From NCBI RefSeq assembly GCF_000176135.1, contig NZ_ACZN01000018.1, positions 992,001 through 1,056,000 of the forward strand: a stretch of DNA of 64,000 nucleotides, written 5' to 3'. A program made the position numbers and the translations under genes. Shown piece after piece: positions 23,795-32,613 of the stretch; position 1 is the first letter of the stretch, and each line of letters begins with the position of its first letter. This DNA is from Vibrio coralliilyticus ATCC BAA-450 (GTDB lineage Bacteria > Pseudomonadota > Gammaproteobacteria > Enterobacterales > Vibrionaceae). The notes below the pieces were generated by a model, which saw only the letters and a list, made by a program, of their open reading frames with translations, searched no databases and was not told where the DNA came from.

Positions 23795-26101
23795 CTAATC
23801 CTGCTGAGACTTGAATTTCAATAGCCGAAGCGCATTCAACGTCACAATCGCTGTTGCCCCACTATCTGCTAATACTGCCACCCAGAGGCCAGTAATACCC
23901 AATAAACTGGTCACTAAGAACACTCCCTTCAGACCCAGAGCTAAGAAGATATTCTGACGAATATTGCTTAGTGTCGCACGCGACAGCTCAATCATACCTG
24001 CCAGCTCCACTAAACGGTTGTGAGTGATTGCAGCATCTGCGGTTTCAAGAGCAACGTCCGTACCGCCCCCCATAGCAATACCGATGCTTGATGCTTTCAT
24101 CGCAGGAGCATCATTGATGCCGTCACCAACCATAGCGACATTAGTGTTGGAGGACAGCTCCTCAACATAGGTTACTTTATCCTGAGGCAGCAGGCTGGCT
24201 TTGAAATCAATATCGATCATTGAGCTGATCGCTTGCGCACTGCGCGGGTTATCCCCCGTTAACATAATCGAATTGATGCCTAAGCCTCTCAACGCTTTCA
24301 CTGCTTGCGCGGAGTCTTCACGCAAGGTATCTTGCCAAGCAATCAGGCCCATTACTGTGTTTTCGTTCTGCACGGCTACTACTACAGTTTTGCCCTGCTC
24401 TTCCATCTGCTGGATACGAGATTCGATATCACCGCTCATCTCAAACCCAAGCTTACTTGGTGCAATTGCCTGATACACAACCCCATTCACCACACCGCGA
24501 ACACCACTACCTATCAATGCCTGTTTGTCCAAAGCTTCTGGTAAGTGAATACCTGCTGATTTGGCTTTGTTCACCAGCGAGACGGCCAGCGGATGACTTG
24601 AGCCGACTTCGATAGCCGCAATGTTCTCAAGCAACTCCGACTCTTGCACATCACCAAGAGTAATGATGTCCGTTACTTCCGGTTTACCTTTGGTCAAAGT
24701 ACCCGTCTTGTCGAAGGCGATTGTTTCAATCTTTCCAAGCTGCTCTAGCGCCGCTCCACCTTTGATTAGAGCCCCACGTTTTGCTGCTGCCGCCAACCCT
24801 GATGTAATCGCTGCTGGTGTGGAGATCACCAAAGCACAAGGACATGCAATCAACAGCAACGCTAGACCGCGGTATACCCAAGTTTCCCATGGCTGAGCAA
24901 AGAACATTGGCGGTACGATAATCACAAACAGTGACACCAGCATCATGAGTGGCGTGTACCAACGGCTAAATTTGTCTAAGAATCGTTCCAGAGGCGCTTT
25001 ACGTGATTCTGCTTCTTCAATTAGATGAAGAATACGATCAATGGCATTCTCACCTTGTTTAGAGGTAATGGTGAAGCGCACCACTTTGTCCACCACAACG
25101 GCACCAGCCATGACAGATTCATTTTGGTAACGCTCGACAGGAATGGATTCACCGGTGAGTGCACTTTCATCGAAACTGGCTACTTCACCGACCAATTTGC
25201 CATCTGCAGGCAATCTTGCTCCGGGCGAGACCTCAATGATATCGCCAGGTTGCAACTCACTGGCTGAGACTTCAACGCGCTGGCCGTCAATAATTTTAGT
25301 CGCGGTTTCCGGCACCAATTCCATCAAGGCTTGAACGCCGCTTCGGGCACGAGAAGCTGCAAAGGCCTCTAACTGCTCACCAATCAAAAACAGCAGTAAT
25401 ACCATGGCCGCTTCGACGGTCTCCCCCAGATAAAGAGCACCAAGTGCTGCCACACTCATCAGAGTTTCAATAGCAAAGGGCGTACCTGACTTGGCTAATA
25501 CAATGGCTTTCTTACCGATGGGATACAGGCCAGCCAAACACGTTAGGATAAACATCCATTCGCTGACTAGAGGAAGAGCCGGTTTGAGCACTGCCGCAAC
25601 CGCCATCGCCGATGCAATGGCAATAATCTGGGCGTTTTGCTTGAAGATATGTTTCCAGCCAGAAGCCGTTTTTTGATTAGAAGAAGAATTGGGGCTGGCA
25701 AAGCTAAAGCCAGTATCAAGAATAGTTTGTTCAACCAGTTGCGCCACACCAGAGTGGTCTACTTTTACAACCAACTTTTCTGTCGCAAACAGAACTTTGG
25801 CTTCGACAACACCATCAACTTTGTTAACGGCCGTTTCAATTTTTCGCGCGCAGGATGGGCAGTCCATACCACCGATTTTCCAGCTTTGCGTCATTCGAGG
25901 GTCTTGTGACAGACCGGAGTCACTTTCCTCATCGGCTGGATCAGTGCCACTACCACAAATGTCTGAACTGCAGCAGCCAGAATCTGCCGTTTCTACGCCT
26001 GCCATCTTAATAGTTGAAATTTTTGGGCTGGCACAAGAGCCTGTATTTGAAGGATTAACCGCCACTTTGTCTGAACGACATGCTTGATGTTTGGTGCACA
26101 T
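23795..26101 (-). CDS. zntA: Zinc/cadmium/lead-exporting P1B-type ATPase ZntA
   Basis: 768 residues. A Cys/Ser-rich N-terminal tail (about 1-65, with CC and repeated single Cys) precedes one HMA domain with the metal site GMDCPSC (C81, C84). The core has TGES, membrane metal site CPC in LLIACPCALVIS, phosphorylation site DKTGT, and the hinge GDGINDAPA. The CPC motif with the conserved metal-site context fits divalent Zn/Cd/Pb export across the inner membrane. The promoter has a MerR-type architecture (next entries). Confidence 0.95.
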   Translation of the reverse strand: MCTKHQACRSDKVAVNPSNTGSCASPKISTIKMAGVETADSGCCSSDICGSGTDPADEESDSGLSQDPRMTQSWKIGGMDCPSCARKIETAVNKVDGVVEAKVLFATEKLVVKVDHSGVAQLVEQTILDTGFSFASPNSSSNQKTASGWKHIFKQNAQIIAIASAMAVAAVLKPALPLVSEWMFILTCLAGLYPIGKKAIVLAKSGTPFAIETLMSVAALGALYLGETVEAAMVLLLFLIGEQLEAFAASRARSGVQALMELVPETATKIIDGQRVEVSASELQPGDIIEVSPGARLPADGKLVGEVASFDESALTGESIPVERYQNESVMAGAVVVDKVVRFTITSKQGENAIDRILHLIEEAESRKAPLERFLDKFSRWYTPLMMLVSLFVIIVPPMFFAQPWETWVYRGLALLLIACPCALVISTPAAITSGLAAAAKRGALIKGGAALEQLGKIETIAFDKTGTLTKGKPEVTDIITLGDVQESELLENIAAIEVGSSHPLAVSLVNKAKSAGIHLPEALDKQALIGSGVRGVVNGVVYQAIAPSKLGFEMSGDIESRIQQMEEQGKTVVVAVQNENTVMGLIAWQDTLREDSAQAVKALRGLGINSIMLTGDNPRSAQAISSMIDIDFKASLLPQDKVTYVEELSSNTNVAMVGDGINDAPAMKASSIGIAMGGGTDVALETADAAITHNRLVELAGMIELSRATLSNIRQNIFLALGLKGVFLVTSLLGITGLWVAVLADSGATAIVTLNALRLLKFKSQQD

Positions 26102-26130
26102 AAACTTATCTCCATTGAATGTACACCTTA

Positions 26131-26162
26131 ATCATAAACCTTGGAGTCAACTCCAAGGTCAA
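26131..26162 (-). promoter_or_regulatory. zntA promoter with MerR-type 20-base spacer
   Basis: On the minus strand the -35 box TTGACC (26157-26162) and -10 box TATGAT (26131-26136) are 20 bases apart, too far for normal sigma-70 promoters but typical of MerR/ZntR-type activation. A perfect palindrome with 10-bp arms ACCTTGGAGT around a 2-bp centre (26138-26159) fills the spacer. The -35 box shares bases with the TGA stop codon of the upstream MATE gene. Confidence 0.9.
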
Positions 26163-27625
26163 CTATTTTTTGCTTCCTGAGGCAAAATTTCTTTCTGACT
26201 GGCCACTTCATCAATCAAAACAGCATCATGAGTACAAAACGGCTGAGAGTTGATACTGGTAATCGAGGGATCTTCCTCCACCAGCTCAGTGGTTTCACCT
26301 TTCATTAAATCAGCCAAGTGCATGCGTAAAACAAAGGTCGCCAGGATGCCAAATACAATCGAGCCAAGCGCTTGACCATACAGCACGCCCAGTGCCCCAA
26401 ACCAACTCGAACCTAAATAAACAAACGGCAACGTCCCTAACGTCGCTTTACCTAAGTTTAATGCTGTCGAATAAAGCGGTTTACCAAGATTATTGAAAGA
26501 GGTGTTGGCGACAAATTGCGCCCCATTAAAAATGAAGCTCACGGCCACATAGGTGCAAAAGGCGGAGACAATAACGGCGGCATCACCTTTCAAGCTGAAC
26601 CCAGAAATCACCAACGATTGTGCGAAGTAGAGAATGAAGCAAACCAGAATCGTGTAGGTGGTGGTCACGATTAGTGAGTTGTTTAACGTGTCACGTACAC
26701 GATCAAATCGCTCTGCTCCGAAGTTTTGGCCGATGATTGGCCCAACGGCCCCAGACAGAGCAAATATCACCGCAAAACATACAGGAATCAATCGTCCGAT
26801 AACCGCATAACCTGCAACAAAATCTTCGCCATATTGCGCGATTGACGTTGTTACGATTGCATTGCCAATCGGGGTCGCGATATTAGTGATAATGGCTGGA
26901 ATCGCAATAGTCAGAATGGCTTTGAGATTGTTACTCCATACTGGCAGCGACAAGCGAGCAACCAAGTTATGAACACGAATCAGAGGATAGATAGAGAAAA
27001 ACAGCACGGTAAATCGGGCAAAAACGGTAGCAATCGCGGCACCTTCCACATTCCAGCCAAAACCGAAGATGAAAATCGGATCGAGGATAGCGTTAGCAAT
27101 ACCACCTGCCAGTGTAGCCCACATTGAGCGTTTCGCATCGCCTGCCGCTCTTAAGCCTGCGCCCGCGGACATGGCAATGGCAATCACAGGGCCACTCGGT
27201 ATAAGGATTCTCAGATAAGCTTCGGCACGTTCAGCCACGTACCCTTTAGCACCTATCGCGTGCAGCAGTTCAGGAATATAGAAAAACATGACCGCACTGA
27301 CCACGCTGCTGATGACAAAAGCGGTGGCAATAATACTGCTACTCAGTTGTCTGGCATGCTCGCGCTGCTTAGCCCCTATCGCCTTAGAGACTAATGCTCC
27401 CATTGCGATGGATGTACCAATAGAAATTGAAGTAGAGAAGAACACCAGTGTGCCAGCAAAGCCGACAGCAGCAGCCAGTTCAACTTGGCCCAACATACTG
27501 ATAAACAGCATATCCAGTAAGTCGACAACAAACAGGGCCATTAAACCAACAGAACCTGCGCCGGACATCACCAAGATATGGCGCATGGTTGAACCTTCAA
27601 CAAATTTAGCGCTCTGATTCTGCAT
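26159..27625 (-). CDS. MATE-family multidrug/cation antiporter
   Basis: 488 residues with about twelve hydrophobic segments in two similar halves. MATE-type signatures include the N-terminal MLFISMLGQVELAAAVGFAG and, in the second half, GPIIGQNFGAERFDRV. Such proteins export cationic drugs or metabolites using Na+ or H+ gradients. The C-terminal 50 residues are hydrophilic and acidic. It lies upstream of zntA in the same direction, but zntA has its own promoter. Confidence 0.9.
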   Translation of the reverse strand: MQNQSAKFVEGSTMRHILVMSGAGSVGLMALFVVDLLDMLFISMLGQVELAAAVGFAGTLVFFSTSISIGTSIAMGALVSKAIGAKQREHARQLSSSIIATAFVISSVVSAVMFFYIPELLHAIGAKGYVAERAEAYLRILIPSGPVIAIAMSAGAGLRAAGDAKRSMWATLAGGIANAILDPIFIFGFGWNVEGAAIATVFARFTVLFFSIYPLIRVHNLVARLSLPVWSNNLKAILTIAIPAIITNIATPIGNAIVTTSIAQYGEDFVAGYAVIGRLIPVCFAVIFALSGAVGPIIGQNFGAERFDRVRDTLNNSLIVTTTYTILVCFILYFAQSLVISGFSLKGDAAVIVSAFCTYVAVSFIFNGAQFVANTSFNNLGKPLYSTALNLGKATLGTLPFVYLGSSWFGALGVLYGQALGSIVFGILATFVLRMHLADLMKGETTELVEEDPSITSINSQPFCTHDAVLIDEVASQKEILPQEAKNS

Positions 27626-27660
27626 GCTTCTCCCCGGACTTTGCTGGTATCAATAACAAC

Positions 27661-27690
27661 AAGAGGCGCATATTTGCGCCTCTTTTACAG
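27661..27690. terminator. Stem-loop between the CBS gene and the MATE gene
   Basis: Perfect 10-bp stem AAGAGGCGCA/TGCGCCTCTT with a TATT loop, 20 bases after the CBS-gene stop. Confidence 0.75.
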
Positions 27691-27704
27691 TTTGTAACAC
27701 ATCA

Positions 27705-28121
27705 CTATACCGGATGCTTAAAGCAATCGTCCAGATTCTTCGCTACAGCTCTGAGCACATCTCGACGCGTAATAATGCCGACTAGTTTACCGTTATCAAT
27801 CACCGGATACACTTTCGGTTTACCCACTTGCATCATATCTGCCAGCTCAATAATCGAGGTATCTGGACCAACCGAAATAACATCAGGATGCATGCAGTCC
27901 GACACAATGTGAGTATCCTGACAGTAGTAACTGACCTTAACCAGTTTATCTAGCAAGTCATGCCCTGAAAGAAAACCAATCACTTCTTCTTTTTCGTTAA
28001 TAACCGGTCCACCGAGATAACTCGACTTCATCACTTTTTCCAGCGCAGCACTTAGTGACATTTCAGGTTTAAACGTCACGGCTTGCAATGTCATGTAATC
28101 TCTTACTTTCAATGATTCCAT
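27705..28121 (-). CDS. CBS-domain pair protein
   Basis: 138 residues from the ATG at 28121, which has AAGGAG 6 bases upstream; an in-frame codon at 28142 would add seven residues without a ribosome site. Two CBS motifs fill the protein (MTLQAVTFKPEMSLSAALEKV to IGFLSGHDLLDKL, and CMHPDVISVGPDTSIIELADMM to LVGIITRRDVLRAV). CBS pairs bind adenosine nucleotides and act as sensors. The partner is unknown. Confidence 0.88.
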   Translation of the reverse strand: MESLKVRDYMTLQAVTFKPEMSLSAALEKVMKSSYLGGPVINEKEEVIGFLSGHDLLDKLVKVSYYCQDTHIVSDCMHPDVISVGPDTSIIELADMMQVGKPKVYPVIDNGKLVGIITRRDVLRAVAKNLDDCFKHPV

Positions 28122-28235
28122 TTGTGTCTCCTTAACGAGCAAGTCACGCTTGCCATATTGTAATTGTTGTCTAATTTCTTGATTTTACTAAATTGAAAAC
28201 AACAATTTTTCCAATAGGCGTTACCTATCACAAAA

Positions 28236-28445
28236 CTACTCGCCAGGACAGTTAGCCTGAGCGTCACGTGCCGCCAACCAGCTACTAAACAGTGAGACGC
28301 AAAATGGCACACAGTAGGTCAAAGACGCTTTGGCCCAATTCACAGAACCTTCTCCCAGAATTGCATCATACTGATTAATCAGATTGAGTAAGGTGCCCAC
28401 CACCGCTGCAATGATCAGCGCTCTTTTCGTCATTTGCACATTCAT
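28236..28445 (-). CDS. NrtS-like small membrane protein (putative nitrate/nitrite transporter)
   Basis: 69 residues from the ATG at 28445. Two hydrophobic helices with the family pattern AAVVGTLLNLINQYDAILG, then NWAKASLTYCVPFCVS. This matches the short NrtS family, described as small nitrate/nitrite transport proteins. A longer frame upstream to 28622 overlaps the divergent GGDEF gene and is not supported. No ribosome site is strong. Function in this host is not proven. Confidence 0.7.
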   Translation of the reverse strand: MNVQMTKRALIIAAVVGTLLNLINQYDAILGEGSVNWAKASLTYCVPFCVSLFSSWLAARDAQANCPGE

Positions 28446-28530
28446 CTTATTGAGCCTTATATTTGTATAAGTACTGTGTTCTCTGAATAAACTATAGTTA
28501 GAAGATAGAAAGCAGTTAAGGATGAGGCTC

Positions 28531-29484
28531 GTGAATTCGACATTTTCAGCGGCAGTCGCTAGAAACCCAGACCTGATGCATGCTGTTTTTGAATCACTGC
28601 CTGAGCCTACCTTTCTGATCAATAAATCCGGTATCTATGTTGAGGCTTGGGGTGGCACAGACACCAAACGCCATCACAACCCAGCATCACTGATCGGTCT
28701 CAATCAATATCAGGTGCTACCTGCAGACAAAGCAGTGTGGTTCAGTCAAGTGATTGTCGATGTTATCGATAATCAAAAACCCGCTGAGCTCAGCTACTCA
28801 CTTGATCCCAAAGACCTCACTTGCTTTGAAGGCATCCAGGGACCAGCAGAGATCCAATACTTTAGCGCTCTGGTAATCCCTTTACCCAATACGGAGTATG
28901 TGCTTTGGACCGTACGCAACATCTCTGAATATCAACGCGCTCTCAATAAACTGGCAGAGCAGCAAAATGAGCTCGAGCGGCTGACCTTAATTGAGCACTT
29001 GACCCAAGTTTATAACCGCTATGCCATGGATGCTTTATTACCGGATTCTATTGAGCTGGCAAGATTAAAGGGCATGGGAGCAGCCGTGTTTATGATCGAT
29101 ATCGATTGCTTTAAAGAGTTCAATGATCACTATGGGCACATCAAAGGAGATGAAGCATTAAAAGCGGTCGGTAGTGCAATCAAACAGTGGGCGCACAACA
29201 ACGATCTATGCTTTCGTTATGGCGGCGATGAGTTTCTGGTGTTTGTTCCCGGCATATCGGAACATATGTGTATTCAGCACGCACAAGACCTACTTGATGC
29301 GATCGCGCAACTCGCGCTAGAGCATAGGACATCACACGTTTCGCAATACCTGACAATTACCGTTGGGATTCGTCATTGCGATCCAATCCCCGCAGATATG
29401 ACCGCAGAAAAGTTTGTGGGAATTGCAGACAAAGCCTTGTTCTTTGCCAAAAAACACCAACGAGGCACCATCCACAAAATGTAA
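28531..29484 (+). CDS. PAS-GGDEF diguanylate cyclase
   Basis: About 317 residues from the GTG at 28531, which has AAGGATGAGG 3-5 bases upstream; the ATG at 28522 is only a few bases from the same site and less likely. An N-terminal PAS-like sensor (about 15-135) is followed by a GGDEF domain with an intact active site RYGGDEF near residue 231. The position of the inhibitory I-site Arg (RxxD) is occupied by HNND, so product inhibition may be reduced. It makes cyclic di-GMP in the cytoplasm; no transmembrane segment is seen. Confidence 0.88.
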   Translation: MNSTFSAAVARNPDLMHAVFESLPEPTFLINKSGIYVEAWGGTDTKRHHNPASLIGLNQYQVLPADKAVWFSQVIVDVIDNQKPAELSYSLDPKDLTCFEGIQGPAEIQYFSALVIPLPNTEYVLWTVRNISEYQRALNKLAEQQNELERLTLIEHLTQVYNRYAMDALLPDSIELARLKGMGAAVFMIDIDCFKEFNDHYGHIKGDEALKAVGSAIKQWAHNNDLCFRYGGDEFLVFVPGISEHMCIQHAQDLLDAIAQLALEHRTSHVSQYLTITVGIRHCDPIPADMTAEKFVGIADKALFFAKKHQRGTIHKM

Positions 29485-29494
29485 ATCAAATACA

Positions 29495-29532
29495 AAACAG
29501 GCCCGTCATCAAGAAGGGCCTGTTTCTTTATG
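29495..29532. terminator. Bidirectional terminator between the GGDEF gene and moaE
   Basis: 10-bp stem AAACAGGCCC/GGGCCTGTTT with an 11-base loop, T-rich on the plus side (TTTCTTT) and on the minus side (TTTTGTATTTG). Confidence 0.85.
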
Positions 29533-29983
29533 ATTTCCAACGTTCAGCAGCTTTCGCATCCGACTCTCGGGATTCAACCCAGCGAGTCTCTTCCGTAGTG
29601 CGTTCTTTTTTCCAGAATGGTGCTTTGGTCTTTAGATAATCCATGATGAATTCACAAGCTTCAAACGCCGCACCGCGGTGCGCACTAGATACACCAACAA
29701 ATACGATTTGATCGCCAATATCCAAATCACCGACACGATGAATGACACGAACATCAAGCAAAGGCCATCGCTGCTCAGCCTGCTGACAAATCTCGCCAAG
29801 TGCTTTTTCTGTCATCCCCGGATAATGCTCCAGAGAGAGCCCTGTAACATTGTCGCCAAGGTTCATGTCTCGTACTTTGCCAACAAATGTAACGACGGCG
29901 CCAGAGGCTGTGCCCTGTGCGAGAGCTTCGTACTCAGCGCCAACAGAGAAATCTTCGAACTGAACAGACACACGTTCCATCAT
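29528..29983 (-). CDS. moaE: Molybdopterin synthase catalytic subunit MoaE
   Basis: 151 residues. Landmarks are GAVVTFVGKVRD near the N-terminus, HRVGDLDIGD, VSSAHRGAAFEACEFIMDYLKTKAPFWKKE with catalytic lysines. With MoaD it inserts the dithiolene sulfurs into precursor Z. The start overlaps the moaD stop. Last gene of moaABCDE. Confidence 0.95.
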   Translation of the reverse strand: MMERVSVQFEDFSVGAEYEALAQGTASGAVVTFVGKVRDMNLGDNVTGLSLEHYPGMTEKALGEICQQAEQRWPLLDVRVIHRVGDLDIGDQIVFVGVSSAHRGAAFEACEFIMDYLKTKAPFWKKERTTEETRWVESRESDAKAAERWKS

Positions 29984-30228
29984 TAACCTCCTGTCACAGG
30001 AGGGAAGAAAGCCACTTCATCGCCATCGTTCAAAGGATGCTCAAAAGCCACAATGGACTGGTTAACCGCTGCCAGTAATTTACCAGGTTCCAGCGCTAAG
30101 TCCCATTTACCTTCACGGGTAGCAAGGTCTGCGCGTAGTGCTTCAACGGTCTCAAAACGAGCTTCTAGTTCAAGTTCATCGGTATCAACCAATTCACGGG
30201 TCTGAGCAAAGAACAGTACTTTAATCAT
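29983..30228 (-). CDS. moaD: Molybdopterin synthase sulfur-carrier subunit MoaD
   Basis: 81 residues, ubiquitin-like fold, with the C-terminal Gly-Gly (PPVTGG) that carries the thiocarboxylate. Overlaps moaC by 4 bases and moaE by one. Confidence 0.95.
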   Translation of the reverse strand: MIKVLFFAQTRELVDTDELELEARFETVEALRADLATREGKWDLALEPGKLLAAVNQSIVAFEHPLNDGDEVAFFPPVTGG

Positions 30229-30704
30229 GCATCCACCTTAAAATGACCTGACTTGCCGCCGGTTTTCTCCAGCAGACGAACCTGACCAATCACCATGTCT
30301 TTCTGCACCGCTTTACACATGTCGTAGATGGTTAACGCAGCCACTGACGCCGCAGTTAGGGCTTCCATCTCAACCCCGGTCTTACCTGCAAGTTTGCACA
30401 CAGACTCAATACGAACCATGTTTTCAGATTCAATCGCTTCCAACTGAACTTCAACTTTTGAAAGAAGAAGCGGATGGCAAAGCGGGATCAGATCCCAAGT
30501 TTTCTTCGCTGCCTGAATACCTGCAATACGAGCGGTCGCAAACACGTCCCCTTTATGATGTTGACCCGAAACAATCAACTGCAAGGTTTCCGGTGCCATA
30601 TGAACAAAAGCTTCAGCTCGCGCTTCACGCACAGTGTCATTTTTTGCCGATACGTCGACCATATTGGCTTCACCGGAGGCATTAATGTGAGTGAACTGAC
30701 TCAT
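30225..30704 (-). CDS. moaC: Cyclic pyranopterin monophosphate synthase MoaC
   Basis: 159 residues. The family segment GIQAAKKTWDLIPLCHPL is present, as are the ALTAASVAALTIYDMCKAV region and a Lys-rich C-terminus KTGGKSGHF. It forms cyclic pyranopterin monophosphate with MoaA. Confidence 0.96.
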   Translation of the reverse strand: MSQFTHINASGEANMVDVSAKNDTVREARAEAFVHMAPETLQLIVSGQHHKGDVFATARIAGIQAAKKTWDLIPLCHPLLLSKVEVQLEAIESENMVRIESVCKLAGKTGVEMEALTAASVAALTIYDMCKAVQKDMVIGQVRLLEKTGGKSGHFKVDA

Positions 30705-30716
30705 AGTGCTACCTGC

Positions 30717-31229
30717 TTATACAGAAAGGTGTGGCATGAAGTTACAAGGGCGATGGCTGGCATCCAACTGCTGCTTAATGATTTTTGTCCAACCAGTACG
30801 ACAAGCACCTGTCGAACCCGGCATTGCAAAGATGACAGTATGGTTCGCAAAGCCCGCAATCGCGCGTGATTGAATGGTCGACGTACCAATTTCTTCGTAT
30901 GACACCTGACGGAACAGCTCACCAAAACCTTCTACTTCTTTGTCAAACAAAGGCTTAAGTGCTTCAGGTGTGCTATCGCGAGAGGTAAAGCCCGTACCAC
31001 CGGTAATCATCACAGCTTGCACGCTTTCATCCGCAATCCACTGAGAAACAATTGCACGGATTTTGTACATATCGTCAATCACGATCTGCTTGTCCACAAC
31101 GTTGTGACCCGCTTCTTTTGCGTTCTCAACCAGATACGCGCCAGAAGTATCATTTTCTTCTGTACGTGTGTCAGAGACGGTTAACACGGCAATGTTTGCT
31201 GGTTGAAATTTACTTTCTGCGTGACCCAT
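30717..31229 (-). CDS. moaB: Molybdopterin adenylyltransferase-type protein MoaB
   Basis: 170 residues with the MoaB/MogA fold: TVSDTRTEENDTSG near residue 18, AVMITGGTGFTSRDSTPEAL near 75, and the FAMPGSTGACRTGWTKII C-terminus. Position in the moa operon supports the call. Confidence 0.94.
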   Translation of the reverse strand: MGHAESKFQPANIAVLTVSDTRTEENDTSGAYLVENAKEAGHNVVDKQIVIDDMYKIRAIVSQWIADESVQAVMITGGTGFTSRDSTPEALKPLFDKEVEGFGELFRQVSYEEIGTSTIQSRAIAGFANHTVIFAMPGSTGACRTGWTKIIKQQLDASHRPCNFMPHLSV

Positions 31230-31318
31230 TTGTTCACCTACCTATTTCGATTTGTTCAGATTGCGCCAAGCTGAGGCTTAGCCCAACATAATATGATTTG
31301 AGAATTGAGTATCAGCGT

Positions 31319-32308
31319 TTAGCCGCCAATCGACGCCAGATGCGGCGTCATGCCCGCATTACCATCGTGGAGGAAGTGGCTCACTGATTTAGTCTGTAAC
31401 TGCTCCTGAATACGCTGAATTAACGCATTTTCTTGCGAGTCTTGCTGTAATAAATCACGCAGCTCAACACCATGTTCACCAAACAGACACAGGTGCAATT
31501 TGCCTTTGGCCGATACACGTAAGCGGTTACAGCTCTCACAAAAGTCTTTCTCATAAGGCATAATCAGACCGATTTCGCCTTGATAGTCAGGATGAATAAA
31601 CACCTGAGCAGGCCCATCGTTGTTTGCACGCGCTTTAAGTAGCCAACCATTGGCAATCAGCTGATTACGAATCGCTACACCTGAAACATGATGATTGTGG
31701 AAGAGCTGATCCATCTCACCAGTTTGCATCAGTTCAATAAAACGCAGCTGAATTGGGCGGCCTTTGATCCAGTTTAGAAACGCTGGCAACTCATGAGAAT
31801 TGAGGTCTTTCATCAATACCACGTTCACCTTGACCTGCTCATAGCCGACTTCAAAGGCTCGGTCGATACCAGCCATCACTTCGGTAAATTTGTTTTCACC
31901 AGTGATCTGATAAAACATGCGAGGATCGAGGCTATCAACGCTAACGTTAATATGTGTCAGTCCAGCCTGCTTCCAGTCAGCAACCTGCTTCTCCATTCGG
32001 TAACCATTGGTGGTCGTAGCCACCTTATTGATACCTTCAGTTTCGGCCACAGTATGAATGATATCAGTGAAGTCTTTACGCAAGCTCGGTTCACCTCCTG
32101 TGATACGAACTTTCGACGTACCACAGTCAGCAAATGCTCTGACCACACGTTTTATCTCAGGAAGCGTTAAAAAAGACGAGTTTTTCTGTCCCGAAGGTTT
32201 ATAACCATCAGGCAGACAATATGTGCATTTAAAGTTACAGACATCTGTAACGGAGAGACGCAAGTAATAAAACTTGCGTTGAAATCTATCTTCGAATTGT
32301 TGCGCCAC
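31319..32308 (-). CDS. moaA: GTP 3',8-cyclase MoaA (radical SAM)
   Basis: 329 residues from the GTG at 32308, which has AAGGTG 4 bases upstream; an in-frame ATG at 32395 lies inside the leader RNA and would give a non-family N-terminus. It has the CxxxCxxC cluster in DVCNFKCTYC, a second cluster in the C-terminal half (FCESCNRLR ... LHLCLFG) and ends in the Gly-Gly pair typical of MoaA (SIGG). It begins molybdenum cofactor synthesis from GTP. Preceded by a probable Moco riboswitch. Confidence 0.96.
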   Translation of the reverse strand: MAQQFEDRFQRKFYYLRLSVTDVCNFKCTYCLPDGYKPSGQKNSSFLTLPEIKRVVRAFADCGTSKVRITGGEPSLRKDFTDIIHTVAETEGINKVATTTNGYRMEKQVADWKQAGLTHINVSVDSLDPRMFYQITGENKFTEVMAGIDRAFEVGYEQVKVNVVLMKDLNSHELPAFLNWIKGRPIQLRFIELMQTGEMDQLFHNHHVSGVAIRNQLIANGWLLKARANNDGPAQVFIHPDYQGEIGLIMPYEKDFCESCNRLRVSAKGKLHLCLFGEHGVELRDLLQQDSQENALIQRIQEQLQTKSVSHFLHDGNAGMTPHLASIGG

Positions 32309-32312
32309 GGAA

Positions 32313-32437
32313 CACCTTTCCAAACACGGGAGGCGATAATCATTTCCAATTATGCCCTTGTGACAATTTGTCACTGGCTCAGCACGCTTATTCACTATGA
32401 ACTTAGCCTGATGAGCTCGGAGTTATGGCAACTGCCT
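32313..32437 (-). ncRNA. Probable molybdenum cofactor (Moco) riboswitch leader of moaABCDE
   Basis: About 125 bases directly before the moaA start. On the minus strand it contains ACTCCGA near its 5' half, a short stem TGACAAATTGTCA, and GCCTCCCGTGTTTGGAAAGG just before the GTG; the last part holds the ribosome site. These are the features I recall of the gammaproteobacterial Moco RNA motif, which represses translation when the cofactor is abundant. I matched the motif by eye and have no covariance-model score. Confidence 0.7.
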
Positions 32438-32613
32438 ATTAAGACCAATGCTTAACAACAGTAGCTGACGATAAAATACTTAATAATTGTGCGTGTTTCT
32501 ACCCTCAAGATAAAAAAATCACACCCAACGCCCAAAATACCCCGTATTGAGTACTTTTAGCGGTTCGATTATTCTAGATTGTAGATGAATATGATCAAAT
32601 AAGAACAAAATTA

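Noticed and set aside
28446..28622. N-terminal extension of the NrtS-like gene
   Set aside because: It overlaps the divergent GGDEF gene and its promoter and has no family similarity.
32309..32395. moaA start at ATG 32395
   Set aside because: It would add 29 residues foreign to MoaA and cover the riboswitch-like leader.
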